A stretch of 64,000 bases of DNA from Sebastes aleutianus (GCA_916700875.1 CAKAKS010000062.1:534001-598000); one strand, 5' to 3'. Positions 39,901 to 48,682 are shown, numbered from the stretch's first letter. Notes: a model not told the origin generated them from the letters alone. Numbers and translations: made by a program.

Positions 39901-41037
39901 TTGTAACACGTGGTTAACATTGTGAAAGGCTTGCGGTTAACGTTGTAACACGTGGTTAACATTGTGAAACAGTGGTGGTCAGGTTCAGGCAACAAAACCA
40001 CTTGGTTAGGGTGAGAAAAAACATCATGGTTTGGCTTAAGAATGCATATAACATAACGTAAGCTATGGTGTAGCATCATGTGACTGTCATTTTGCCAACG
40101 CGATAGCATCACAACTGTGTAGGAAGTAGGGGGGTAGGAAGCAGGAAAGGGGCTACTTACCCCACTACGTTCTGCCCCTGGCCTGATTTAGAGGCAGCTG
40201 GTGTGATCCCATCACAAAATGGTCCCTAGTTATTATTTATGAATGAGAATATGTTAATTTGACTGTATTTCTCATCCCCAGTGTGGAACACGGTGGAGTG
40301 AAGAGGTTGATGTCAGGTCCGAGGAAGTGTAAGTGTGCGTTTTTATCTACTTTGACTCATAATGACAAAGCACATTCCTAATTCTTGTTGTAAGGATGCA
40401 GACTGATATGATTGAATGTAGAGGTGATTGTCAAACTGTTAATACATGAATGAATTAGAGGTGTAATATGATGTGTTGTGTGTTATTGTCCCCATCAGAT
40501 GCCTGTGAACTCACGCTGGACCCAAACACAGTGAACAGGAGGCTCTCTTTGTCTGAGGACAACAGAAAGGTGACTGAGGTGAAAGAGGCTCAGCCTTACC
40601 TCGATCATCCAGAGAGGTTTCACCACTGGAAGCAGGTTCTGTGTAGAGATGGTCTGACTGGGCGCTCTTACTGGGAGGTGGAGTGGAAAGGATGGGTTAA
40701 TATTGGAGTGGCATACAAAGGAATCAAGAGGAAAGGGCAGGGTGACGACAGCTGGATCGGACAGAACAACAAGTCCTGGAGTCTGTTACGCTGTGATAAT
40801 AACTACTCCGCCTGTCACAAAAACAGGAGAAGAGTCATACCCATCCACTCGTCCTGTGACGCTGGCAGAGTAGGGGTGTATGTGGACTGGGCTGCTGGTG
40901 TTCTGTCCTTCTACAGAGTCTCCTCTGACACACTGACCCACCTCCACACCTTCAACACCACATTCACTGAACCCCTCTATCCTGGGTTTGGGATCGAGTT
41001 GAAGCCTGAATCATCAGTTTCTCTGTGTCAGATATAG
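24899..41037 (+). CDS. NLR immune receptor, FISNA-NACHT-LRR-B30.2
   Basis: Ten exons join without a frame break: 24899-24924 (ATG at 24917), 28102-28353, 31389-31493, 31786-31864, 31997-32231, 34536-36345, 36448-36621, 37108-37281, 40282-40328 and 40499-41037. The coding sum is 3,423 nt, or 1,140 residues. The order is N-terminal repeats with (Gly-Pro)25 at residues 12-61, an acidic linker, FISNA from about 227, and NACHT with Walker A GVAGIGKT (325-332) and Walker B FIFDGLDE (398-405). Two LRR exons (830-946) and PRY-SPRY (962-1140) follow. It belongs to the large fish-specific NLR family often annotated NLRC3-like or NLRP12-like. These are cytosolic sensors that oligomerise through NACHT; B30.2 is thought to bind ligand. 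Two LRR exons is few for the family. There is no PYD or CARD. It looks intact; expression is unknown. Confidence 0.88.
25365..25441. repeat. (TCCA/TCCG)n microsatellite
   Basis: Tetranucleotide repeat in the first NLR intron, switching from TCCA to TCCG and back. Confidence 0.9.
25953..27649 (+). pseudogene. LINE ORF2 with long intact RT frame
   Basis: The first frame (25953-26357) encodes a pre-RT segment (NNKPWVTPELKQLLNEKKCL, KVWQGLQTITAYKPKS). A second frame (26348-27649, 433 codons) encodes the RT with FIDFISAFNTIQPH, NTGAPQGCVLSPILYTLYTN and FKYADDTALVGF (catalytic YADD), plus the thumb. A frame change at 26348 coincides with loss of the segment that normally links the two. The RT frame itself has no stop, so the insertion is fairly young, but the ORF as a whole is broken. 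Confidence 0.85.
25953..28078 (+). mobile_element. LINE in the NLR first intron, sense orientation
   Basis: It spans pre-RT and RT coding sequence and a 3' part with a (GT)n run (27882-27930). The terminus is GATAATAAAGTTGACTTTTG plus a duplicated TGACCT at about 28078. The tail stops 23 bp before the acceptor of the Gly-Pro exon. The 5' limit is uncertain; 25800-25950 may belong to it. Confidence 0.85.
28102..28353 (+). CDS. NLR N-terminal exon with Gly-Pro expansion
   Basis: Acceptor CTGTCAACCAG and donor CAGAG/GTACAG; 252 bp, phase 2 at both ends. It reads STQQQSPDP, then 25 Pro-Gly units (28127-28276) with one Leu and one Ser substitution, then CVSSQSERSIGALIDFKGRQ and DSLKQR. The end after the expansion aligns with the next exon (CVSMEDHSIGALIDFKDQ), so the two are tandem duplicates. 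Confidence 0.85.
28127..28276 (+). repeat. GGACCT hexanucleotide coding repeat
   Basis: Twenty-five hexamers encoding Pro-Gly, two of them changed by single bases, wholly inside the NLR exon. The paralogous exon at 31389-31493 lacks it (RPDSPSCVSM). Confidence 0.93.
28378..29280 (-). mobile_element. 5'-truncated Rex1-like LINE, antisense in NLR intron
   Basis: The minus strand encodes the end of an RT: KTKEMVVTFSNKQRD, VEYKYLGTIFDNLLKF, QQRQYLLRKLNSFGV, STVKVCSKVIGLPV and ILQDPSHVLFPTFEWLPSGR. The 3' terminus CAAATAAAGTGATTTGAATT with repeated GAATT lies at 28380-28420. It is truncated upstream of the RT core and faces the LINE at 25953-28078, with the Gly-Pro exon between them. Confidence 0.88.
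29651..30258 (+). mobile_element. TTAA-type MITE, copy 1 (truncated)
   Basis: It begins after TTAA with AGGGACTGTTTGTAACTTCT and matches the complete copy at 56536-57304 up to CAGCTAACATTACTGCCAAG. There a pentanucleotide array replaces the rest. GC-rich internal part (GCCGCGGTCGGAGGACGCGG). Confidence 0.85.
30260..30571 (+). repeat. (GGACA/GGGCA)n pentanucleotide array
   Basis: About 60 pentamers. The centre (30331-30460) is 26 consecutive GGCAG units, giving an unbroken series of GGG runs two bases apart, a strong G-quadruplex pattern on the NLR sense strand. Confidence 0.95.
30600..30680 (+). mobile_element. RTE-like LINE 3' tail
   Basis: GAAACGCTTTGAGAGGTCAG and GTGCTATATAAATGCAAGTT are the 3' end of a common fish RTE-type LINE. 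Only the tail is present. Confidence 0.55.
31085..31250 (+). mobile_element. LINE 3' tail fragment
   Basis: TAAACTGCATGTCGTTGTCT followed by GACAGTAAAGTTGAATCTAA with repeated TCTAA is a LINE 3' terminus. No coding part remains. Confidence 0.6.
31389..31493 (+). CDS. NLR N-terminal repeat exon 2
   Basis: Acceptor CTCTGCCAATCAG and donor AAAATAT/GTAAGC; 105 bp, phase 2 at both ends. It encodes IQDERPDSPSCVSMEDHSIG and ALIDFKDQHHALEN. It is a paralogue of the 28102-28353 exon, and upstream intron sequence (CTCCTCTCTG) is also shared, so the duplication included the splice acceptor. Confidence 0.85.
31786..31864 (+). CDS. NLR exon before FISNA
   Basis: Acceptor GTTTTCAG; reads VHRGGSEATSIEPVQQHQTD and LESIFT, then donor ACG/GTTTGT. 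The QQHQTDLESIF motif is typical of this position in fish NLRs. Phases match both neighbours. Confidence 0.82.
31997..32231 (+). CDS. NLR linker exon
   Basis: Acceptor TGTGTTGCAG and donor AGCA/GTGAGA. It begins LLEETMITFVKNELRIFQRV-L, has a Glu-rich stretch (DLEDTEEEEEEQ) and ends RRMKQEELADTLQS. This is the conserved pre-FISNA segment. Phase 0 in, phase 1 out, matching AA at the start of the next exon (Lys codon). Confidence 0.88.
32554..33222. mobile_element. hAT-like repeat with ATTACGAGAATAAAG array
   Basis: Ends CAGGGGTCAGCAACCTTTAC and AGGTTGCTGACCCATG, the same family as 52861-55104. The inside (about 32620-32960) is a degenerate array of TAATATTACGAGAATAAAGT-like units. No clean 8-bp target duplication is visible here. 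Confidence 0.7.
33427..33764. mobile_element. MITE (TTAAAGGTCCAGTATG...CTGTTCCTTTAA)
   Basis: Left end TTAAAGGTCCAGTATGTAGG, right end CTACACACTGTTCCTTTAAA. Related fragments lie at 14074-14222 and 59270-59505. It lies in the intron before the NACHT exon. Confidence 0.65.
33824..34442. mobile_element. foldback element, copy 2
   Basis: The same family as 6388-7214 (GTTTGGAGAAACAGACAGGA, CAGCAACTCCTGTGTTCTGA). The left arm is shorter, so the palindrome is unequal. It sits in the NLR intron just upstream of the NACHT exon. Confidence 0.82.
34536..36345 (+). CDS. NLR FISNA-NACHT exon
   Basis: An 1,810-bp exon with acceptor TGTCCTTTCAG and donor GCTCT/GTAAGA. It reads FISNA (EKFQCLFEGIAKAGNPTLLN, YTELYITEGG), the P-loop TKGVAGIGKTVLTHKFTLDW, Walker B VVFIFDGLDECR, and a TTRPAAANQIPPECVDMVTE sensor/winged-helix region. 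FFVHLS-type NOD-associated residues are seen as FSFVHLSIQEFLAALYVF, followed by the helical linker to ILLSSEKDLDVLDL. There is no stop or frameshift over 602 codons. All key NTPase residues that I can read are present. Confidence 0.95.
36448..36621 (+). CDS. NLR LRR exon 1
   Basis: A 174-bp exon, the standard fish NLR LRR exon size. Acceptor GCTTTTTCAG and donor TGAG/GTGAGT. It reads LNGCNLSERSCEALASVLST and LRELDLSNNDLQDSGVKLLS with LETLR at the end. Confidence 0.92.
36650..36915. mobile_element. dispersed repeat with GACAGACAGACAGACGG
   Basis: Resembles a widespread fish repeat (GCGGTTGGATCCCTCCGCCA, TTTGTGCCAAATTTGATGAA) ending in a GACA/GACG run. Non-coding; identity is from general likeness only. 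Confidence 0.45.
37108..37281 (+). CDS. NLR LRR exon 2
   Basis: 174 bp, acceptor TTGCTTGGCAG, donor TCAG/GTATGG. Encodes LSGCLVSEDGCAALASALSC and LRELDLSYNHPGDSGVKLLS with QLTTLR at the end. In phase with the LRR exon before and the short exon at 40282. Confidence 0.92.
37300..39170. other. NLR intron, unclassified
   Basis: No LRR exon is visible. Open frames here (for example 38496-39008 plus) show no recognisable protein family. Likely old mobile-element debris. Confidence 0.4.
39274..39970 (+). repeat. 42-bp array with CACGTG and GTTAAC in each unit
   Basis: About 17 units of CACGTGGTTAACATTGTGAA followed by AGGCTCGCGGTTAACGTTGTAA. The unit is a multiple of three, so the minus strand is open (NVNREPFTMLTTCY repeated), but no gene is implied. 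It lies in the NLR intron before the B30.2 exons. Confidence 0.95.
40282..40328 (+). CDS. NLR short exon before B30.2
   Basis: 47 bp; acceptor CATCCCCAG, donor AAGT/GTAAGT. It encodes VEHGGVKRLMSGPRK and links the LRRs to PRY-SPRY. Both phases fit (AG/T before, T/AT after). Confidence 0.85.
40499..41037 (+). CDS. NLR terminal PRY-SPRY (B30.2) exon
   Basis: Acceptor TTGTCCCCATCAG; 539 bp ending in TAG. PRY: ACELTLDPNTVNRRLSLSED. SPRY: GLTGRSYWEVEWKGWVNIGV, NKSWSLLRC, VGVYVDWAAGVLSFYRVSSD and FTEPLYPGFGI, ending SSVSLCQI. Full-length with no break. Confidence 0.95.
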
Positions 41038-41266
41038 CAGCAGGTAAAATCACCTGTTGTCTGAAGAAACATACACAGAGACTGAATGGAAACATACAGT
41101 ATACACATCATTCAGTGGAGAAAACTGACAACAGTTGTAGGGCAGACCTAAATGAACATAGAAAAAGCCTGAGAGGTTAGTATACTTCAACTTGTCAGAT
41201 AGTCGAACAGCATCAGAATTGGAAATGTATAAATCAATTAAGAAATTAATAATAACAAATTGAAAA

Positions 41267-41272
41267 AATAAA
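41267..41272 (+). promoter_or_regulatory. possible NLR poly(A) signal
   Basis: AATAAA 230 bp past the stop; two further AATAAA words follow within 60 bp. Confidence 0.45.
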
Positions 41273-41399
41273 CGAAAGGGAAAATTAAACAGAAGAGTAA
41301 ATAAATAAGGGAATTCATACAAAAATAAATGAAGAAGCAAATTGAAATAGAAATATCCATTTATGTAACATTTTAACAATTAACTGATGGCTCCATTTA

Positions 41400-42130
41400 T
41401 TTCTAATAATTTAATTGAGTCATTTATTAATTGATTGATTGATTGATTGATTTTTTCATCCTCCACACCCCTGGACCCTGGTATTAGGGGGAGTTGAGTC
41501 CAACAATCTTTGTAACTTTCTGAAACTTCCAATCCGACAGCATGCCCTCTTCACACAGTGATCGGCCAGGTGTGCTGAGGTGTGAAGGTAGTCGAGTTAG
41601 AACTTCACTCTCGCTGACGCTCTTCATATCACGACTACTTTTGTCACTTTTCGTGTGTACACACAGTTACAATACTAAGAATGCCTTCATGGACAGAGAG
41701 TTAGAACAGTTAACTCCACTGGGACGGTTACACTTCTGCACATTGTGGGATGACACGTCGTAGTTCTTTTTGAGCATACCCCCACCCCCCACCCATTCTT
41801 ACTGCAGCTGTTAGCTGTACCCCATCTACACTTGGGCGGATTGAATAGTTTAGTTCTTCTGGTGTTTGTGGGAGTCACCGCAGCTTCAGGTGCATTATCA
41901 CCACCACTACCCTGATTTACATGTAGCTGATTATAATCAGGCCAACGGGGACGCATCAACAACCAAAGTGTCTTAAATCTCATCTGGATTTTATCTGCAT
42001 ACGAAAAACTTGAAATGAAAAATGTATATGGGGCCTAACTGCTAATGAGTCAAAATTGACTATGGTCACTACATGTGGAGCAGTGACTGAAATAGCATAA
42101 GACTGACACCAGAGAGGCCACACAAAGAAA
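41400..42130. other. intergenic, nothing recognised
   Basis: Between the NLR 3' end and a LINE remnant. Contains a short (TTGA)n at 41430-41452. Confidence 0.45.
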
Positions 42131-42134
42131 AAGC

Positions 42135-42930
42135 CTGTTAGTCAGTAGCAGATGACGCGGTTCTATATGTACCAGCTAAGTCACCGAGCAAGGCAGTAGA
42201 GATCCTAACTGCATACCTGGATGATGTCCATCAATGGCTGCAACGTAATCATCTTGTATTCAATTTAAAAAGGACAGTTTCTATGTGTTTCTCTATTAGA
42301 AAACAGGGCTCACCTAAAAATGTAAAATCCAGATACAGAATGAGGAAATAGTCAGTGAATTCTGTTTTTTAGGAGTGGTTTTGGATCTGCAGCTCAGATT
42401 TGATAAACATATGAGGACAACTTCAAAAACGGTTAAGACCAACCTTAATTGTTTTAAATTAATCAGACATTACATACCCACTCAGGCAGCCCAGTTGTTT
42501 ATGCACTCTATGATTTTCTTTAATTTTTCATATTGTAAGGACAGCGTGGGCTCAAGCATCACCATCTACAATCACACATCTCACATCCTAATACAATCAG
42601 GCACTGAAAATAATGCTGGCATCACTGTCACATACTAAAACAACACAATCTACTTAGCTTTGAGAGCTTTACTCATTTTTGTTTTCTCAGATTAGTCTTT
42701 AAATGTGTTAATAGTCTGGCCCCAGAGCCTCTGTCCAGATATATCCAAAGAAAAGACAGTAATAGAGGAACTAGGAGCAGCTGTAAAATATCACATCGTA
42801 GAACTACATTTGGTCAATCAGCTTCCTCCATAAACGGCCGTCAGCTCTGGAACACATTACCAACTGAAATCAGATTAATTCCAGATATTAAGGCCTTCAC
42901 AACAAAGGTTAATGCTGGCTAAAAGCAGAC
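42135..42930 (+). pseudogene. LINE reverse-transcriptase remnant
   Basis: Broken frames read ADDAVLYVPAKSPSKAVEIL, YLDDVHQWLQRNHLVFNLKR, CFLGVVLDLQLRFDKHMRTT and LWNTLPTEIR-IPDIKAF. This is the end of a non-LTR retrotransposon RT (catalytic DD) with several frameshifts. Distinct from the L2/Rex1-like copies. Confidence 0.7.
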
Positions 42931-43270
42931 CAAAGCTGTATCCATTTTTAGCTCATTTTACTGTAAATTACCAAGGTGTACTGGTGTAGGTGTATTACTG
43001 TATTGTGGTAGGCAATGTATGATGTGTATTTTATTGTATTTTCATATTTGCAGTGTATTGTGGTTTTGTCATATAGATAGTTGTATATTTTAATTATTAT
43101 GAACATGTAAAAGCCCAACTAGGGACACTAGTTGAAAATTAGCTATAAACTCTCTGTTCAGCACATCAGTTTCAAGCCCTGTACTGGAACTGTTGTTGTT
43201 GTTAAATTGCATCGTCCCTATCAATTAAAATCAAATGATCGACCACTTCTGGGTCTGTGACATTTCACAA

Positions 43271-44010
43271 TATAGACTTGGAAAAAAAAGTTTGGAAATT
43301 TGTGTTTGGTTGATTATTTCTCTGTTGTTGCAATGCTAATGGTCATTGTATTTTACATGGTTGGAATGTTTATTTACCTTCACAATGATGTTCAACTTGT
43401 AAGGATCATGCATTTGTGGGATGAGCAGCACAGCTGATTATGTGGGTAGCGCCCAAGAAAGAGTTGCCAAAATGCTCTGTCAATGGTAAACAGTGTATTC
43501 TCCTGTTGGTATTGACTCTTGTTTTGAGTTGTTTGGTGGATTGGATGATTGAACTCTCTATCAGTAACAAGGAACAAACAAGACATATTGGCTATTTTAC
43601 ACTTTATTCATTTAATACACCGTCAGGAGCCTCAGTAGCGGTGGAAGATCCATACGCAGCCACAACAGCCTGGCACCTCCTCCTCATGCTGGTCACCAAC
43701 CTGGTCACACGTTGCTGTGGGATGGCGTTCCATTCCTCAACCAGGATTCGTTGCAGGTCAGCCAGCGTGGTTGTGTTGGTCACTCTAACATGTACAGCAC
43801 GCCCAAGCTGATCCCACAAGTGTTGAATTGGGTTGAGGTGTGGACTCTTGGCAGGCCATTCCATTCTCTCTACTCCCACATTGTGGAGGTAGTCTGTGAT
43901 AACCCTGGCTCTGTGGGGGTGAGCGTTGTCATCTTGGAGGAGGAAGTTAGGTCCCAGATTGTGGAGATATGGGATCGCCACTGGCTGCAGAATCTATATT
44001 CGGTCTGTTA
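43271..44010 (-). mobile_element. Tc1-like transposon, 3' half with terminal repeat
   Basis: The outer end reads TATAGACTTGGAAAAAAAAG and continues as a repeat of over 300 bp that matches, inverted, 53880-54210. On the minus strand the transposase C-terminal half follows: QPVAIPYLHNLGPNFLLQDD (second catalytic Asp region), EWPAKSPHLNPIQHLWDQLG and VTSMRRRCQAVVAAYGSS. The catalytic DDE-type acidic residue in NPIEHLW is changed to Gln (NPIQHLW). The element stops near 44010, where a 20-bp array starts. Confidence 0.88.
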
Positions 44011-44011
44011 T

Positions 44012-44395
44012 CTATCTATAACAGACCGTTGCTATCTATAACAGACCGTTGCTATGTATAACAGACCGTTGCTACGTATAACAGGCCATTGCTATGTATA
44101 ACAGACCGCTGTTACGAATAGCAGACCGTTGCTACGTACAGCAGACCGTTGCTATGTATAACAGACCGTTGCTACGTATAACAGACCGTTGGTATGTATA
44201 ACAGACCGTTGCTACGTATAACAGACCGTTGCTACGTATAACAGACCGTTGCTACGTACAGCAGACCGTTGCTATGTATAACAGACTGTTGCTACGTATA
44301 GCAGACCGTTGCTATGTATAACAGACCGTTGCTACGTATAACAGGCCATTGCTACGTATAGCAGACCGTTGCTATGTATAACAGACCGTTGCTAT
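44012..44395 (+). repeat. 20-bp satellite at a transposon breakpoint
   Basis: About 19 units of GCTATGTATAACAGACCGTT, with CAT/CGT and AACA/AGCA variants. The last Tc1 bases at 43998-44010 (CGGTCTGTTATC, inverted) resemble the unit. Confidence 0.93.
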
Positions 44396-44486
44396 GGGCG
44401 CAGCTCTGATGTCAGACTCTGGAGGACCGTTTTCGTGTCTAAATATTGATTTCTTCAGTTAGTAGCTGTGTAATAAGCAGGATACT

Positions 44487-44606
44487 GTACAGCTAGTGGG
44501 TCATTGTTGTGAAAGAATCCCCTTCAGGGCAATGAGAGACCCCGACGCAAAGTGCAGCGTCGCCCTGTTGGGTATTCTTTCACAACAATGACCAGCTCGC
44601 TGTACA
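44487..44606. repeat. 120-bp near-perfect hairpin
   Basis: The left arm GTACAGCTAGTGGGTCATTG continuing TTGTGAAAGAAT pairs with the right arm ATTCTTTCACAACAATGACC continuing AGCTCGCTGTAC. The loop carries GACGC and GCGTC, which pair again. It resembles a palindromic fish MITE core. Confidence 0.85.
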
Positions 44607-45559
44607 TCATCCCTTACTTAAAACTGCGACCGTAATCCAGGAGAAAATATGTTTCCATAGAAACATAATTAAGGACGGAGCTTAGTTGTATGGGAACGTC
44701 ATGTTGGTGGAGACAGCGTTGCTAATAAAGTGGAAAAGCAGCAGCAGGCAGCCATCATCTACGGTCACGTTGGACAGTGAAGGAACAACAAACCACGTTG
44801 TCATGCCAAAGCCAGTGGATTTTATTTACACATCTAGTTTGTAGAACATGGTCACCCAGAACTCCTCCATGTGTGATACACAAGTAAAAGAAATCAAAGT
44901 GAACACATGTGAGATGTGACAGACAATAATATGTTTTCATCATGTTTAATATTATTCCAGTTAAATACTTTGGCTATGACACTTTGAAGTGTGTTATATA
45001 TTACTGACTTCATATTATAATCTACAACACATATTTTGTTATTTTGTGTCAAAACTCTCTAAGAGACTTTTAAATAAGCGAAATGATATGCACATAAATA
45101 GTAACTAGATTCTGTACAACATTTACAATGTATGAAATCACAAATACTGTGTCTTAAAGTAAAAATGTCAATATAAAAAAAGCTCAGTCACCATGGCAAC
45201 AATGGACACATTTATAGCTGAGTGATAATCGATTTTCATACCTCGTATGCAAATGCACAAAACCTGTGAAAGAAACAAGCAAATAAACTTTTAAAAAATC
45301 ACTTGGTGAACATTTTGTGCAATGGAGAAAAAGTTAATATAGTGACTGATATATAGTGCTCACTACAGCAGCTCAGTACGGCTGCTTATAGTTAAGTCTT
45401 TAGAACACTGCAAATGATACAGCATTGATACAGTATTTCTAAAAACTATTGTGAACTAATCATTATTAATACATCAGTAATTACGGTGGTTGTAATAGGC
45501 TAAGGAACAGTACATGAACAACTGTCAATTAACTCTCGTCATATTTGCTCAAACTGTCC

Positions 45560-45830
45560 CTATATCCTGACAGATCATCTGAGAAGGTTCCTCTGCCTCC
45601 GTCTAGTGCTCCAAATGAAGAACGACAACCAATCAGAGCCGAGCAGTCTCTACAGCAGCTGTCAATCACTGCTCATCAACTCCAATCATACTGTCAAACT
45701 AGGCAGCGCTGATCAGATATGAATCAATATTCTGTTACTGTAATGCCTATTTCTCTCCTCACATGTTGTCAGAAACATCTTGTAGTGGACTGTTTAGCTG
45801 TAAAATGAGAATGTTTGCTCCGGCTGTTAG
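45560..45830 (-). mobile_element. partial MITE, same family as 21407-21994
   Basis: Shares GCAGCGCTGATCAGATATGA, CAGTAATGCCTATTTCTC-like and TAGTGGACTGTTTAGC-like segments in inverted orientation; the ends are lost. Confidence 0.65.
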
Positions 45831-45839
45831 TTCTCTGAT

Positions 45840-47330
45840 GTCGGCTTGGTGTGTCTGGGCCTTTAGAGGATTTGTGAATGACCAAATCACAATGAACCAG
45901 CGCTGCTCAACTTGTGCAGTCATCAATGTTTGCAGCTCTTCGACTCGAGTTGTTGGCGTTTCTGTATGACAGATGTTTTCTGTATGACAGATGTTTTCTG
46001 TATGACAGGTATGATGCCCCTTCAACTATTTCTGTCCATGAAAACAGTGAAATGTTAAAATTTGGCACATTATATTGGCTCTTAGCACCTTTTAATACCT
46101 TTATCATGAGAAGTCTTCATAAAAACAGCACTGAATTGTCCCTCAAAGGATCAATGTTACTGAAAACTATCAAACATTGATTTGATGTAGTGTACAGCAC
46201 AATGTATGAATCATGGAGACATTCAAATTAAAGGGTTCCAAGCTGTGTCACTTTAAAGGCCCAGGTCAGTGTTTCTGCACGTTGTAGCCGTTTATACAGA
46301 AATACTTTGCACTACATTTTGACCATTTTAAACATCTTTTATTTCAGATTTTTTTTAAAGAAATAGTTCAACATCTATTCATCCAAAACATAATTCCCTC
46401 TAAAACTACAACTTGATGAAACAAACTACATACAATCTGTTAACTATTAGTCCTTAGAGGTGGAGTTCTGAACTACTGACAGAGCCAGGCTAGCTGTTTC
46501 CCCTGCTTTCAGTCTTTATGCTAAGCTAAGCTAAGCTAAGCTAAGCTAAACTAAGCTAAGCTAACCACGTCCTGACTCCAGCTTTGTACTGAACACACAG
46601 ACTGATGTAAATGTAATATGTGAATCAAGAATGCAATTCAGCGTAATTCCCCAAATGTTGAACTATTCCGTTCCTCCTCTGATGCTTCCACTGGTTTCCA
46701 TTCACTCCCATTCATTCCCATACATTATGAAAGTCAACTAGCATTTATAATGGCAGATTGGTTCTGCTCGGCGTTGCCACTCAATATCATGGTTGATGAT
46801 GATTATAAAACTGAACTCTAATTTCACGTCTCTTCATACATTCTGACATGAAGGCTGCCTGGAAGAAAACACATCTAAAGTCTGAACATTATGGACTGAT
46901 TTGGCAAATGGTTTGTAGAAAATATGTAAAACACTGATATGGTCCTTTAAATCACTACCTGTTTTATGTCCCACACCCTCAGCCCAGTTATCACACATAA
47001 CAATCAGGAATAAAGTCAACACCAACATGTTTTTTTTTGTGTTTTCCCAAATATTTCCCATTTGCCACATTTCAGTAGTTTCAAATATCTAATTATAAAA
47101 CGCTGGCAGACAGATTACACATGGCACAGCAGCTCTACAGTGATTGACAGATAAATAAGCGTTTGGTTCTAGTGGATATGAAGACGGTCTGCTCTGCTGT
47201 GGTGGTGCAGATATACAGAGTGTGTGTGAACCCATGGAACTACATCTGTCAGTAAGAGTGAGAACATTTAGGACATTCAGAAGTTAGGCTCCAGTTTAAA
47301 GTTAGAATCCTTCAGATTTTCTGTTTTTGA
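45840..47330. other. 3' flank of rab11fip, no gene
   Basis: Holds an 18-bp triplicate (TCTGTATGACAGATGTTT, 45960-46010) and a (CTAAG)n run at 46521-46563. The rab11fip 3' UTR may extend into it, but no end signal stands out. Confidence 0.45.
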
Positions 47331-47642
47331 CCGAGTCGTTCCGATAGTGACACCGATACCAGTACCGGAAAGCATCCGATACTGCCCAAAATTCTGGATC
47401 GGGTATCGGCGAGTTTGCCAGTCTATGCACCGATCCGACAGCATCATTTATTAATCCAGAAAAAAATCAACATGTTTAAACAGAAATCAATTCTTCTTCT
47501 CTGCTCCAGAACGGTAGTCTTCACTGTGCTGTCGGCCTGGAGTCATGGCTGCCACTGGCTACTACTGTTTTAGAGCAGAGAAGAAGAACTGACTGTAGGT
47601 AGTTGGTCACAGCTTTTAAATAATAATAATAATAATAATAAT

Positions 47643-47677
<35 letters not shown>

Positions 47678-47945
47678 TAACTATGGCCTGTCCAGGGTGT
47701 ACCCCGCCTTCACCTAATGTCAGCTGGGATCGGCTCCAGCCCCCCCGCCACCCTGAACAGGATAAGAAGTTACAGATGATGGATGGATGGATGGATAATA
47801 ACTATTTTTTTTTTTATCCCGCTGGTATCGGATCGGGACTCGTATTGGCTGATACTGCAAGTTCAGCTGTCGGTATCAGGAAGGAAAAAACGTTTTTGAT
47901 ATTATTCACGGTCAGCATTTTTTCAGCAATAGCCATTTAATGTAC
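47330..47945. mobile_element. dispersed repeat with GATCGGGTATCGG ends
   Basis: GATACCAGTACCGG and CTGGATCGGGTATCGG on the left and GGTATCGGATCGGGACTCGT on the right look like element arms. Inside lie an (AAT)n run (47620-47675) and a LINE-like tail CCAGGGTGTACCCCGCCTTC ... GATGGATGGATGG (47690-47800). Confidence 0.55.
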
Positions 47946-48464
47946 TCACATTCGGTAATTATCTCTCTATCTAGCAGTTCTTACTGTTAGTGGCGGAGTC
48001 CGCCGTTCCCTCGCTGGACTCAGATTGCCTTCACACGCAGAAGGGATGGACAGGAAGCAATGCAGCATGTAATCCAGTGTTACTGCTGATAGTGATGCTA
48101 ATCGACATTTCCTCCTGCTGCTGGTTCACATTTACTGTGAAGAAGTCAGAAAACGCAGCTTACCACTAAACCTGATCATCCATCAGAAATTGAGAAATTG
48201 GTCTACAAAACAAGACAGAAATCTTACAAGGCGTATGCAGCATGAACTGTGATGGCAGCTGCTCATGAAACGGTTAGTGACTGACTTCTTGTCCAGAACA
48301 ACATGAGTATGTTTGTCTGCACTGTGAACGAATACAGCCGCTGCTGGTTGCTGCGGTTACCCACCAGGAACCAATCAACCAGGACTAAAACCAGAAGGAT
48401 TAGAACTTCAAGGTACGAGCTAATAGCCAGATAATGGAAGGTCCCCACAACTACAGAAATACAA

Positions 48465-48471
48465 CGGTGTG

Positions 48472-48506
<35 letters not shown>

Positions 48507-48556
48507 CTGTGTGTGTGCGCGCGTGCGTGCGTGCGTGTGTGTGTGTGCGTGCGTGT
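48465..48556. repeat. (GT)n/(GC GT)n microsatellite
   Basis: TG-rich run with GCGT interruptions, in the presumed 3' UTR of rab11fip, starting 10 bp past the stop on the gene's strand. Confidence 0.9.
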
Positions 48557-48565
48557 GTGAGGTGT

Positions 48566-48682
48566 CTAACTCTTGATCTCCAGGATGGAGGGGTTATGGT
48601 CGAGGATGGCCAGAATGATTTTGTCCATGTACTGCCGTAAACGCAGGTTGATCTCCTCCTGCTCCTTCAGAGCATCGACCAG
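48566..48682 (-). CDS. rab11fip4: rab11fip terminal exon (Rab11-binding domain)
   Basis: Acceptor TCTCTCTCAG; 38 residues, LVDALKEQEEINLRLRQYMD then KIILAILDHNPSILEIKS, and a TAG stop. YMDKII...NPSILEIK is the conserved FIP Rab-binding C-terminus. Confidence 0.95.
   Translation of the reverse strand: MVDALKEQEEINLRLRQYMDKIILAILDHNPSILEIKS

Noticed and set aside
39274..39970. CRISPR-like array or a coding gene with 14-residue repeats
   Set aside because: Units are directly adjacent with no variable spacers, and the host is a vertebrate. The minus-strand open frame follows from the 42-bp unit length.
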